Made by a program: the position numbers and the translations under genes. Positions 43,644 to 52,872 of a stretch of DNA of 64,000 nt are shown here, piece by piece (the first letter of the stretch is position 1; the number at the start of each line of letters is the position of its first letter). Where the stretch lies: the IMG/VR virus record IMGVR_UViG_3300049856_000084, positions 1-64,000 of that record. One strand, given 5' to 3'. A model generated the notes under the pieces. That model was not told where the DNA came from. It made no database searches and saw only the letters and a program-made list of their open reading frames with translations. The stretch comes from a virus.

Positions 43644-46256
43644 ATGGCCCGTTTTCTCGCCCTCTTGCTTTTGCTCGCCTGCCCGATTTTCCCTCAGATT
43701 TACACCGATTCACAGCTTCTCAGAGCTGTCAACAACTCCCAAGCACGGCTCAGCGCGGCAATTACCGCTGGCACAACCACGCTCACATTCCCAACGTCGA
43801 CGACGTTCGTAGCCAATTCCGTAGTTACGATTGACAACGAGATTATCCTGCTTGGTACGAAAGCCACCACGACGGTCATTACCTTCACCGGGTGTACTCG
43901 TGGCTATGACAGTACCACGGCGGCGGCGCATAATTCCAACTCGCTCGCACAGTCACGCATCGTAGCGGCGCACCACAACAATATGGTTGATGCGGTTGAA
44001 GCGATTGGGAGCAACGTGGCTGGGATCTTGTCAGGTTCAAGCGCAAGGGCCAATACGTATTACCAGTGGATTCGTGCGGTAAGCACTTCGGTTACTCCGG
44101 CAGCAGCGCTGGGGCAAGTAGCGCCGGTAAACTTCACCACGCTACCAACGGGCGTTCTCACTGGACTTCATGCCTACCCCATGACCGTTACAGCCGTTGG
44201 CACCGGCGCAACGTATCTTGGGCATATTTCGTTCCGGGTCACCGTGACGAATGCAGGCGGCGTGGCTGGTGCGATTCTCAACGATGATGACGTGATTATC
44301 CTTTCAGGCATCACAGGCACCGGCGGGTGCAATACTGCGATTCTCAAAGACCAAAGCAACACCATGGGTGTGTGGCGCGTTCGCAACGTGGCTGGCTTCC
44401 CGTTTCAGTTCGATCTCTATGGGAGTACCGCTGTTGGAAGCTGTAATGGGGTTGGAACAGCAACAAGAGCGACTCATTTCATTGATGTTTCTGGTGGTAC
44501 TGGGCAATCCGAGGCTGCTCCAATCGTTGGCGGGTCTGGCATCACACCGCTGGTATACTTTGCAAATTCACATTCTGGCGTAACTACCTATTCCTCGGCG
44601 ACTTCGGGAGTGCAGGAAGGCTATTACGCTGGGGCCGCAATCCTAAATATTCCAGTCGGTACTTACACGCAGGATGCAGAAACCACTATCGGTTACGATC
44701 AATTGCAAGGCGCGGCCAGCGGACTTAATATCGTCGGCCAACTTGCCCAAAGTTCGATATTCATCCGTGGGGCGCGTTTCATCGGTGCGAATGCTGACTC
44801 TGGAGTTAGCAACGTCGGCGGAATCATGTTCCGAGTTGAACATAATGCTCGATTTGTGTTCTCTCAGGCATCGATCTACAACTACGGGAATGGTGCAACG
44901 CCGTACAACCTAGGCACCCAAAGCGCTGCAATCAGCTTCCAAGCATTGTTTTCAAACGATTTCTGCCAAGTCAAGGATTCGTACTTCATCAATGAATACG
45001 TAGGTACGCTCATCAAGGGAGCGAATCAGATTTCGATACTCGACAACGTCTATTACGCCCAGCCTGGGTATGAACAGAACTCGTTGCATGGCTACGCATT
45101 TATCTGGCTCCCAAATTCCCCATATTCGAGCAATGCCAAGATCGTTATTTCCGGGAATACTCTCAATGCAACTGATCTGAATGACCCCAGCGTTCAGTTC
45201 ATGCAAAATTACGGGATCAGAATCGAACAAAGTGATGGCGTTCTGATATCAGGTAACGAGATCGCTGCCAAGCATGGGCTTGGGATGGTTGCGACTGGTA
45301 CCAACAATCTGAACTACGTCACGGTTCAGGGGAATACGTTCGACCAGAGTCAAGACAGCGCTATTTTTATCGTCGCGAATGTTGCAGGGGTGACGGCATT
45401 CGGGAATATAGACATTTCAGGAAATCTGATCCAAACCAGCCGCACTACCGGCAACGCCCTGATATTCATAACCGGGCCTTACATAAGCTCTCCAGGCATC
45501 AAGATCCACCACAACATCATGACTTCGAGTTACGCGGAGTTGGTGGACATTTACGACGCCAAAAACCTGTTTTTTGACGATAACCGGCTGGCTCGTGTTA
45601 ACTTCAGCTTGAGCGCGGGAGTGGATGCGATAACGATAAACACGACGGCTACCAACAGTAGCTTTTCGCGAAACAATATCACATGCTCTAACGATGAGGG
45701 CGGATATGCTGGGACGGCTGGAATTCACCTTAATACAGGAACAAGCGCCTCCCGATTGACTATTAACGGGAATCAGATTAGGAATTGCGGTTCAGGGATT
45801 TGGCAGGAGTTCGCTTGTACTGGGTGTGTTATAGCAAACAACACACTGACAGACCACTCTACCTATGGGCTTAGAAGTGACGCTGACCTGCCCAATGGCT
45901 CGATTAGTGGCAACACGTTCTACAACAACACCACGGCTTCTATGGGGCTGCTGGGGACGTATACGACACTAACGCTGGGGCCGAATAGCTACCAAGAATC
46001 GGCAAACACTACGATTGCCAGTGCCGCGACGATCACACTGCCGACTACTGGCACACCTGGTTGCATCCTAATTTCAGGCGTGACGAATATCGCCACTATC
46101 AACACAGGCTGGTCGAATCGGCAGGTGTGTTTCAAAATGGCCGGCATTCTCACTTTCACAGGTGGCAACATCGGGCAGGCATTTGGACCGACGACGGCAA
46201 ACCAAGTGGTGTATGCCTACTATGATGCGGCGGCTGTGAAGTGGTGGCTGAAATAA
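43644..46256 (+). CDS. tail spike / beta-helix fibre with signal-like N-terminus
   Basis: An 870-residue protein; ATG 43644 is chosen for AGGAGG 5 bases upstream. It opens MARFLALLLLLACPIFPQ, a signal-like segment with lipobox LLAC. Residues ~30-105 hold an interface domain ending GCTRGYDSTTAAAHNSNSLA. From ~350 to ~800 there are many parallel beta-helix rungs (KIVISGNTLNAT, GVLISGNEIAAK, YVTVQGNTFDQS, IKIHHNIMTSS, RLTINGNQIRNC). A C-terminal trimer-type domain ends WWLK. It probably binds and may cut surface polysaccharide. Confidence 0.75.
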   Translation: MARFLALLLLLACPIFPQIYTDSQLLRAVNNSQARLSAAITAGTTTLTFPTSTTFVANSVVTIDNEIILLGTKATTTVITFTGCTRGYDSTTAAAHNSNSLAQSRIVAAHHNNMVDAVEAIGSNVAGILSGSSARANTYYQWIRAVSTSVTPAAALGQVAPVNFTTLPTGVLTGLHAYPMTVTAVGTGATYLGHISFRVTVTNAGGVAGAILNDDDVIILSGITGTGGCNTAILKDQSNTMGVWRVRNVAGFPFQFDLYGSTAVGSCNGVGTATRATHFIDVSGGTGQSEAAPIVGGSGITPLVYFANSHSGVTTYSSATSGVQEGYYAGAAILNIPVGTYTQDAETTIGYDQLQGAASGLNIVGQLAQSSIFIRGARFIGANADSGVSNVGGIMFRVEHNARFVFSQASIYNYGNGATPYNLGTQSAAISFQALFSNDFCQVKDSYFINEYVGTLIKGANQISILDNVYYAQPGYEQNSLHGYAFIWLPNSPYSSNAKIVISGNTLNATDLNDPSVQFMQNYGIRIEQSDGVLISGNEIAAKHGLGMVATGTNNLNYVTVQGNTFDQSQDSAIFIVANVAGVTAFGNIDISGNLIQTSRTTGNALIFITGPYISSPGIKIHHNIMTSSYAELVDIYDAKNLFFDDNRLARVNFSLSAGVDAITINTTATNSSFSRNNITCSNDEGGYAGTAGIHLNTGTSASRLTINGNQIRNCGSGIWQEFACTGCVIANNTLTDHSTYGLRSDADLPNGSISGNTFYNNTTASMGLLGTYTTLTLGPNSYQESANTTIASAATITLPTTGTPGCILISGVTNIATINTGWSNRQVCFKMAGILTFTGGNIGQAFGPTTANQVVYAYYDAAAVKWWLK

Positions 46257-46266
46257 TGGGTTCTAC

Positions 46267-47760
46267 ATGGTAGCAAGCGACGCAGATACCGAACTATTGT
46301 CGATGATCGATGCGCATTACTATGCTGATCCGCTTGGATTTGTTTTAGATTGCTTCCCTTGGGGTGAAGGCTCACTTCATGGGATGAAAGGTCCAGACCC
46401 CAACCAACGCTCTTTTTTGGAAGATCTTGGGCGAGAGGTCAAAGCGCGCAAATTTGACGGGATCATGCCGGTTCTGCCAATTCGCATGGCGATCTCTTCA
46501 GGCCACGGTACTGGGAAGTCGGCCATGTACGGGTGGCTGGCGTGGTGGATACTTTCAACGCGGCCGTACTCGAAAGGCACAGTCACAGCGGGCACTTACG
46601 TTCAGTTGGAATCTCGCACTTGGGCGGCAATTCAGTATTGGGGGAAGATGTGTTCGACCTCGCATCTTTTTGATATTTTGCAAAGTGGTATCTACTCGAA
46701 AACAGACCCCGAAAACTGGAAACTCGAAGCTCAGTCTTGTAAACCAGAAAACGCTCAATCGTTCGCCGGACAGCATGCAAGAAATTCTAGTTCGTTTTAT
46801 ATTTTCGATGAGGCATCGGAAGTTCATGACAAAGTTTGGGAAACGGTTGACCCTGGTGGGTTGACAGACGGAGAGCCAATATTCATTGTCGGTGGTCAGA
46901 TGGTGCGGAATACCGGCACATTCTACGAGTCATGCTTTGGGAAGAACAAAGAGCGTTGGAATGTCAGGCGTTGGGATGGCAGGTCATCAGACTTCACCAA
47001 TAAGGCACTGATTGAAGAAGTTCGGCGGGATTGGGGCGAAGATTCCGATATGTGGCGAGTCCGCATCTTGGGGTTGCCACCAGCCGCGTCAGAACTGCAA
47101 TACATTGACCGTAATCGAGTGAATGATGCACGCAAGCGGCCTGCGCCACTTCCAAACCTTCAAGACCCACTTATTGCGGGGTTTGACGTGTCAGGCGGCG
47201 GCAAGGCGTGGAACGTGATCCGGTTCAGGCGTGGCTACGACATGCGTAGCAAACCTGCAATCCGCATTCCTGGGGAAAAAGATCCAGATCGGTCGATGCG
47301 CATTGGCCTTTGTGCGGAATTACTACGAGATCAACGCCAAGAACATAAATTGTCAGCAATGTTTGTGGATACGGCCTTCGGGGCTCCAATTGTGCAAACG
47401 CTTAGGGGCATGGGGTTCACGAATGTCTGGGAAGTGGCGTTTGGGGCCGAGACACATGATCCAAATTGCGCCAATCTTCGAGCTTACATGTACATGAGCC
47501 TGAAAGACTGGCTTTTGCGCGGGGCAATCCCGGATGAAGATGACCTTGCAGACCAATTATGCCGTCCTGGATTTCATATCCGAGTGCAAGGATCGAAATT
47601 AGTGATAGAGTCAAAGGCGGACATGCAGAAACGCGGAGAAAGCTCGCCTGATGACGGTGACGCCTGTGCGTTGACATTTGCAAGGCCAGTGGCAATTGCG
47701 AGGAAACCGCCACCGCCACAATATGTAACGCCTCCAAGGCTTACAATGGGGTGGAGTTGA
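46267..47760 (+). CDS. terL: terminase large subunit
   Basis: A 497-residue packaging ATPase/nuclease. Walker A SGHGTGKS lies near residue 80, adenine-contact region before it, and Walker B FYIFDEAS near 180. The C-terminal RNase H-like nuclease has GFDVSGGG (first Asp, ~residue 305), LSAMFVDTAFGA and a late DDGDACALTFA. It pumps DNA into the prohead and cuts the concatemer. It lies between the tail spike and portal genes; no good ribosome site is seen. Confidence 0.9.
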   Translation: MVASDADTELLSMIDAHYYADPLGFVLDCFPWGEGSLHGMKGPDPNQRSFLEDLGREVKARKFDGIMPVLPIRMAISSGHGTGKSAMYGWLAWWILSTRPYSKGTVTAGTYVQLESRTWAAIQYWGKMCSTSHLFDILQSGIYSKTDPENWKLEAQSCKPENAQSFAGQHARNSSSFYIFDEASEVHDKVWETVDPGGLTDGEPIFIVGGQMVRNTGTFYESCFGKNKERWNVRRWDGRSSDFTNKALIEEVRRDWGEDSDMWRVRILGLPPAASELQYIDRNRVNDARKRPAPLPNLQDPLIAGFDVSGGGKAWNVIRFRRGYDMRSKPAIRIPGEKDPDRSMRIGLCAELLRDQRQEHKLSAMFVDTAFGAPIVQTLRGMGFTNVWEVAFGAETHDPNCANLRAYMYMSLKDWLLRGAIPDEDDLADQLCRPGFHIRVQGSKLVIESKADMQKRGESSPDDGDACALTFARPVAIARKPPPPQYVTPPRLTMGWS

Positions 47761-47764
47761 AAAT

Positions 47765-48016
47765 ATGAATCGTAGACTATTTACTAAGCTTCTATTCGGG
47801 GCGGCATCTATGGCGACTGCTCTCCCTAAGTTTGTTGCCAATCTTTCGCTGTTTAATCACAGTGATGAGGGTACTTATTCTTTTGATAAATGGTATGTAG
47901 AACAATGCTTGAAAAGCTTCCGGACTCACATTCGCTATAAACCATTTGACGATGGGACGCACATGAGAATCGGGGACACTATTCGTGTACCTCGGCCAAT
48001 GAGGTTTAATGGATGA
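47765..48016 (+). CDS. small protein with Tat-like N-terminus
   Basis: An 83-residue protein. MNRRLFTKLLFGAASMATAL has the RRxF..K..GAA pattern of a Tat signal. The mature part is soluble (YSFDKWYVEQCLKSFRTHIR). It is inserted between terL and portal, an unusual place for an exported protein. Confidence 0.6.
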   Translation: MNRRLFTKLLFGAASMATALPKFVANLSLFNHSDEGTYSFDKWYVEQCLKSFRTHIRYKPFDDGTHMRIGDTIRVPRPMRFNG

Positions 48017-48183
48017 ACGAATTCAAGGATCGCGTTATTCGCTTGACTTGCCGCAAATGTACCCGGGTGGGAACATTCAAGGGCACTTCGGAAAAGGAAG
48101 CAGCCAAAGAGGCTGAGGCTAAGGGTTGGGTTATGGAGCAGGGGATAGTTTTTGTATGTCCCAAGTGTCCAGCGCGTAGATGA
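48013..48183 (+). CDS. 56-residue zinc-ribbon protein
   Basis: ATG 48013 overlaps the upstream stop. RLTCRKCTRVGTFKGTSEKE, a helix, then FVCPKCPAR: a four-Cys ribbon. Role next to the portal unknown. Confidence 0.65.
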   Translation: MNEFKDRVIRLTCRKCTRVGTFKGTSEKEAAKEAEAKGWVMEQGIVFVCPKCPARR

Positions 48184-48200
48184 GCCGGTTGAGAAATTCC

Positions 48201-48214
48201 AAGTCGGGAGACTT
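48201..48214 (+). promoter_or_regulatory. GNRA hairpin containing the portal ribosome site
   Basis: AAGTC-GGGA-GACTT: 5-bp stem, GNRA loop. GGGAG in the loop is the only Shine-Dalgarno-like sequence before ATG 48219, so folding would hide it. Confidence 0.55.
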
Positions 48215-48218
48215 CTGA

Positions 48219-50447
48219 ATGAGCGACGTTACACCAAAAGAAATTCGAGAACGCTTCGTTTACCACAACGATGCATGGGATGAATGGCGCACTCAGGCGG
48301 AAATTGACCGCGAATATGTCGATGGGAATCCATGGCCTAAAGATGAACAAGCGGCCCGCGAAGGTGTGCGCCCGTGCTATGTATTCAATGAGTTAAAGCA
48401 GTACACAAATGCGCTGGTTAACGGGTTCAGGCAGAACAAACGCGGCATCAAGGTAGGCCCGGATGAATTCGGCACTGATGAAAAGACTGCTGAACTTGAA
48501 GAAAACCACATTCGCCAGATCGAGTACAAGTCTCAGGCCCAAGTAGCCTACACCACGGCAGGAACGAACCAGGTGAAGGGCGGATACGGGTTTGTGGAGG
48601 TCAAGCGGGTATTCATTCCTGGAACGTTCGAACAAGAAATTCGCATTGTGCCGATTGAAAACGTTGATTCTGTGTCAACTGACCCAGATTCGGTCGAGCC
48701 GGACAATTCCGATATGATGGATGCATTTCAATTAGCCAGCGCGAGTCACGAGGACTTCAAGCATGACTATCCAGATGCAGAGATAAGGAATTTTTCAAAC
48801 GATTTGCTACATGAGTTTCCGCAATGGGTCAATGACAAGCGGGTACAACTTGCGAGATATTGGAGAGCGAAAAAGTCGAATGATACGATTGTTCAGTTAG
48901 CGCAAGACGGAAGCCCACTCACGCTAGAAGAGGGCATGAGGGTCATAAGGAAGCCAAACTTTAACCAGCGCAAGACTGGCATCGTGAACATCGGTGGAAT
49001 CGATTATGAAATCGTCGATCTGCGCAAGGAAGACAAGCGCACAATCACAAAGTACATTACCAACGGTATCGAGATCTTGGACGAAATCCCTTGGGATGGC
49101 AGCTACATTCCGATCATCCCGTTTTGGGGAGAACGAATTTACCTTCGGCGAAAATTAGTGCTCAAGGGATTAGGTAGAGATGCGCGTGATCCGGCTATGG
49201 CATTGAACACTTCGGCCACTACTGTAGTCGAGTTGACCGGGCAAATGCCAAAGGCTCCATTGATGGCAGCCGAAGGTCAATTTGAAGGACATGAAGCCGA
49301 AGTTGCGAATGCTAATCGAGTTCCGCTTGGGTTTATTTACTACAAGCCGGTCGTGGATTCTGGGTTAGGCCCTATTCAGGTAGCCGCCCCACAGCGTGCT
49401 CAATTTGAACCAGCAGTTCAATCTTTGATGTCGCAGATGGAAATCTTTCGCCGCGCAATCCAATCCAGTACAGGGCTTTCCCCTTTGCCTACTTCGGCTC
49501 AACGGGTGAACAACAAATCAGGGATTGCATTACAAGAGATTCAGGAAGCAACGAATCTTGGCAGCTATGCATTCACCGACAATTACGAGCGTGGAATAAC
49601 GAACGTCGGCAAGGTTGTTGAAGACTTGCTTGGGCCAACTATTGACACGAAGCGCAAAATCATCAACCGCAAGCCTGACGATACCCATGAACTGGTAGAA
49701 GTCGATGAGAACGCCTTCAAATTGCGGCATGATGTGACGATTTCTACCGGCCCGTCGAGTCTCAATCAGGCTGAGAAGGTTAAAGAATTCGCGCTGCAAA
49801 CTATCAGCAACAACAGTATTGTGCCAGCCGCCATTAGTGGCAATAAGCTTGCGCAGCAGTTTCTTGGGGCGTCTTTGAAGTTGCTGCAATTGGGTCCGAT
49901 GGGAGATCCGTTGATCGACGCGCTTGACCCTGAACAGCAAGGGCAGCAAGTGCCGCCAGAACTTCAACAACAGATGATGCAGCAGACTCAAGCGCTTCAG
50001 GCCCTGAATGCCCATGCTCAGCAAATGGAGCAAGAAAACGCAGAACTGAAGCAAAAACTTGAATTCAACCAAGAAGAATTGGCGCAAAAGGAACGCATCG
50101 CGGCGGCTGATCGTGAATCCAAGGAACGGATTGCGGCCATGCAGTATGGGGCTAAATTAGAAGCAGACTTGGCTAAACTTGGTTCCGCTGAAAGCTTAGC
50201 ACTTGGGGAACATGAAGCGCGATTCCTTGAATCTGAGGTTGATCGCGAACACGAAATCGGCATGACGATGATGGGTCATGCTCAAAAAACTGAAATGGCG
50301 GACCAGCAACATGAAAAAGATCTGCAAAAGCAGATGGTTTCCGCCGATCAATCGAGCCAATTGGCCGAACAGCAACACGAACAAGGACTGGAGCAGCAAC
50401 AGCAGGCGGCGGAATTGGCACCAGAGCCAGTCAAGGATGAGGCGTAG
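48219..50447 (+). CDS. portal protein, P22 type
   Basis: A 742-residue protein. The N-terminus (WDEWRTQAEIDREYVDGNPW, RPCYVFNELKQYTNALVNGF), the acidic VDSVSTDPDSVEPDNSDMMD region and the core GIALQEIQEATNLGSYAFTD fit the P22-like portal family. The last ~170 residues are a long Gln/Glu/Ala-rich coiled coil, like the barrel of P22 portals. It forms the dodecameric DNA gate at one capsid vertex and contacts TerL and the gp4-like adaptors. Confidence 0.85.
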   Translation: MSDVTPKEIRERFVYHNDAWDEWRTQAEIDREYVDGNPWPKDEQAAREGVRPCYVFNELKQYTNALVNGFRQNKRGIKVGPDEFGTDEKTAELEENHIRQIEYKSQAQVAYTTAGTNQVKGGYGFVEVKRVFIPGTFEQEIRIVPIENVDSVSTDPDSVEPDNSDMMDAFQLASASHEDFKHDYPDAEIRNFSNDLLHEFPQWVNDKRVQLARYWRAKKSNDTIVQLAQDGSPLTLEEGMRVIRKPNFNQRKTGIVNIGGIDYEIVDLRKEDKRTITKYITNGIEILDEIPWDGSYIPIIPFWGERIYLRRKLVLKGLGRDARDPAMALNTSATTVVELTGQMPKAPLMAAEGQFEGHEAEVANANRVPLGFIYYKPVVDSGLGPIQVAAPQRAQFEPAVQSLMSQMEIFRRAIQSSTGLSPLPTSAQRVNNKSGIALQEIQEATNLGSYAFTDNYERGITNVGKVVEDLLGPTIDTKRKIINRKPDDTHELVEVDENAFKLRHDVTISTGPSSLNQAEKVKEFALQTISNNSIVPAAISGNKLAQQFLGASLKLLQLGPMGDPLIDALDPEQQGQQVPPELQQQMMQQTQALQALNAHAQQMEQENAELKQKLEFNQEELAQKERIAAADRESKERIAAMQYGAKLEADLAKLGSAESLALGEHEARFLESEVDREHEIGMTMMGHAQKTEMADQQHEKDLQKQMVSADQSSQLAEQQHEQGLEQQQQAAELAPEPVKDEA

Positions 50448-50598
50448 AAACAAAACGATGTTCAGTTTGCAAAATACTTGACATTAGGTGTATAGTGTTC
50501 TTAGTTGAACGTCGTGAGACGTGCAATGGTTCGCCCGGAGAGTCCCAATAGGACATGGACGAACCTAAAACTAGCGTCGTGAGACGCGAGGAGTAGGA
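50448..50598 (+). promoter_or_regulatory. leader with promoter, hairpins and an upstream ORF
   Basis: 151-base leader of the scaffold-capsid genes. TTGACA (50478-50483) and TATAGT (50491-50496) are 7 bases apart. Hairpin ACGTC-GTGA-GACGT (50509-50522) is followed by a stem GGTTCG/CGAACC (50528-50565) enclosing GTCC-CAATA-GGAC, then hairpin GCGTC-GTGA-GACGC (50574-50587) against GAGGAG. An 18-codon ORF (50526-50582) starts after the first hairpin and stops in the loop of the last. Confidence 0.6.
50526..50582 (+). CDS. 18-residue leader peptide (putative)
   Basis: MVRPESPNRTWTNLKLAS, stop TGA inside the GUGA loop of the hairpin before the scaffold ribosome site. Its translation would open that hairpin, so it may couple or tune scaffold expression. 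The ribosome site before it is weak. Confidence 0.4.
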   Translation: MVRPESPNRTWTNLKLAS

Positions 50599-51597
50599 AT
50601 GGCTGACTTAGGCGCAAACCCGGCAGAATCGTCAACTGCCACAGCACCTCCCGACTCATTGTCCGCAATGACCGAAGCCGCGCTTCAGCGGTGGCAAAAT
50701 CCAGACAAACCCGAGGAATCTGGGGCCTCGGAACCACTTGAAGTTGAAGAGAAGGCAGCGGAAACAAGCATAGCCGATGAAGAACCGGAACCGGCAGAAG
50801 AAAAAGCCGTCAAACCCGGTGGAAAACTCAAAACAAAAGAAGACACAGCAAAGAGGATGGCAGATCTTCTTGCTGAAATCAACACACTGAAAGCCGAAAA
50901 GCGCGAAAGCGAAAAAAAGCCGGAAGTTCCTGTTGAGTCTCCTAAAACTGAACCTGTTGAAGCTTCCTCACTTAAAGAGCCAGATGAACCTCCCTCGCTG
51001 GAGGAGTTTGAAGGCACACTCAAGGAATGGGAGAAACTCAACCGAGCCTACCTCAAGGATCTAGCCAAGTATTTGGTTGACAAATCCAAAGAGGAAAGTA
51101 AGGCCGAGCGTCAGCAGGAAAGTGCGAAGGCTACAACTGAAGCAGAGACTAAGCGGTTGAAAGATATCTGGTTCAAAAAGGTGGATCTTGCAAAAGAATC
51201 CTATCCTGATTATGAATCGGTAGCTTTTAACGCCGAAATCCCAATCAGCGCAGCCATGGACGCATTCATTATTGACCCGGAGAATGATGGCGCTAAGCTA
51301 TTGTATCTGCTGGGACAAGATTTGGAAGAGGCAAAAAGAATCTTTAAGCTGTCTCCAAATGCGGCTACAAAAGCGCTTGTCAAACTTGAGGCTTCCATCG
51401 AAGCAGAAACGGAAGAATCTAAGCCAGAACCAACTCGGAAACCAATCAACATATCAAAAGCCTCACGGCCTGCAACTGATATTCCGCGAGCATCCGGCTT
51501 GCCGAAAGATCCGTCACTTGAAGCCGTGAAAGCCAATGATTTTGGAGCCTTCAGAGCAGCCGAACAGGCTAAAGCTCAAGCAAGGCGGAGGGCTTAA
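50599..51597 (+). CDS. scaffolding protein
   Basis: A 332-residue acidic/basic, charged helical protein with a disordered Pro/Glu-rich N-terminal half (PDKPEESGASEPLEVEEKAA). The C-terminal half has MDAFIIDPENDGAKLLYLLG, QDLEEAKRIFKLSPNAATKA, typical of scaffolds next to P22-like capsid genes, and a basic end (AEQAKAQARRRA) that would bind coat. It guides prohead assembly and leaves before maturation. Confidence 0.8.
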   Translation: MADLGANPAESSTATAPPDSLSAMTEAALQRWQNPDKPEESGASEPLEVEEKAAETSIADEEPEPAEEKAVKPGGKLKTKEDTAKRMADLLAEINTLKAEKRESEKKPEVPVESPKTEPVEASSLKEPDEPPSLEEFEGTLKEWEKLNRAYLKDLAKYLVDKSKEESKAERQQESAKATTEAETKRLKDIWFKKVDLAKESYPDYESVAFNAEIPISAAMDAFIIDPENDGAKLLYLLGQDLEEAKRIFKLSPNAATKALVKLEASIEAETEESKPEPTRKPINISKASRPATDIPRASGLPKDPSLEAVKANDFGAFRAAEQAKAQARRRA

Positions 51598-51600
51598 ACA

Positions 51601-52860
51601 GTGTCAAATGACCAGTTCGTATTTGCTGACTGGGTAGCCATGAAGAGTCTTGACCGACTCATCAATAAGCTAGTCATTTCAGAGAATTTCACGATGCGGT
51701 ACAACGAGGAGTACAACAAAGATTTTGCTGTTGGACCCACCGTTCGCGTCAAATACCCACAACGGTTCAAAGCAGTAGATGGCATGGTATTTGGTAACCA
51801 AGCTATTTCCCGGCGAACCACCACAGTCAATGTGGACCAACCCTTCCACGTACCATTTGCAATGGATTCAATCGACGTTTCGCTTTACAGCGAGCGTGGC
51901 CGCGAAGCAGTGCAAGAAGAGTACATTGAGCCAGCCATGGACGAAATGGCACAGCAGATTGAATCTCGTGCGGCTTTGTTCGCGTATCAGAATACCTCCA
52001 ACATTGTGGGTATTTTGGGAACCGACCCAACCGACGATACAACGCTTGCATCGGCCCGCCAGCGGCTTGTAGACTTCGGCGCTTATGCTGGGGCGAAACG
52101 CGCAATTCTAAGTACTGGAATGGCAACGGCTATCGGCAACGGACTTTCCACCCGCTTCAACCCCAGTTCGGATGTCAGTAAGATCTACCGGCAGGGTGCC
52201 CTTGGCGAACTTCGCACTTTCGATTGCTACGAATCGGTTTCTTTGTACAGCCACACCGCTGGTACTTGGGCTGGCGCGGTAACCGTCAATGGCGCTGGCC
52301 AGCAGGGTGCTCCTGGTTCAACCACTCAGGGGCAAGCTCTGAACATCAACTGTACATCTGGCGACACCTTCAAGAAAGGTGACGTGTTCAAGATTGCTTC
52401 AGTTAATGCTGCCAATCCCCAAACCCGGCGTATCGTCTCTTCTGGCGCACGTCAATTTGTGGTCACTCAGGATTTCACTGCAACCGCATCGACTGGCACA
52501 ATCCAGATCAAGCCTGCAATGTATGGTCCTGGGGACAACTACCAGAATGTTGACGCGCTTCCGGCAAATGCTGCGGCACTTACACTGTTCCCCGGTACTT
52601 CCTCGCCAAACGGCAAGGTTGGTATGCAGGGTATTGCTTCTCTCAAGGATGCTTTCGCTTTGGTTGGCGTCAAGCTACCCGAATTGAAGGGGTCAACTGA
52701 GTACAGCAAAACAGTGCAAGATCCAACAACGGGCTTGTCAATTTGCTTGTCGAAATTCAACAACCCTGAAACTCGCGTATTCGGTTGGAGGCTCGATACA
52801 AACATGGGCTTCGGCGACCTTTACGGCGATTATCTGTCGGTTAGAATCCTGGGAGCATAA
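51601..52860 (+). CDS. major capsid protein, P22 coat-like
   Basis: A 419-residue protein, GTG start 3 bases after the scaffold stop. The order FADWVAMKSLDRLINKLVIS, VRVKYPQRF, RRTTTVNVDQPFHVPFAMDS, YIEPAMDEMAQQIESRAALF fits the P22 gp5 HK97-fold coat. An inserted beta domain around residues 225-310 (VTVNGAGQQGAPGSTTQGQA, FKKGDVFKIASV) corresponds to the telokin-like insertion. Forms the icosahedral shell. Confidence 0.85.
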   Translation: MSNDQFVFADWVAMKSLDRLINKLVISENFTMRYNEEYNKDFAVGPTVRVKYPQRFKAVDGMVFGNQAISRRTTTVNVDQPFHVPFAMDSIDVSLYSERGREAVQEEYIEPAMDEMAQQIESRAALFAYQNTSNIVGILGTDPTDDTTLASARQRLVDFGAYAGAKRAILSTGMATAIGNGLSTRFNPSSDVSKIYRQGALGELRTFDCYESVSLYSHTAGTWAGAVTVNGAGQQGAPGSTTQGQALNINCTSGDTFKKGDVFKIASVNAANPQTRRIVSSGARQFVVTQDFTATASTGTIQIKPAMYGPGDNYQNVDALPANAAALTLFPGTSSPNGKVGMQGIASLKDAFALVGVKLPELKGSTEYSKTVQDPTTGLSICLSKFNNPETRVFGWRLDTNMGFGDLYGDYLSVRILGA

Positions 52861-52872
52861 GGAGAACACATC

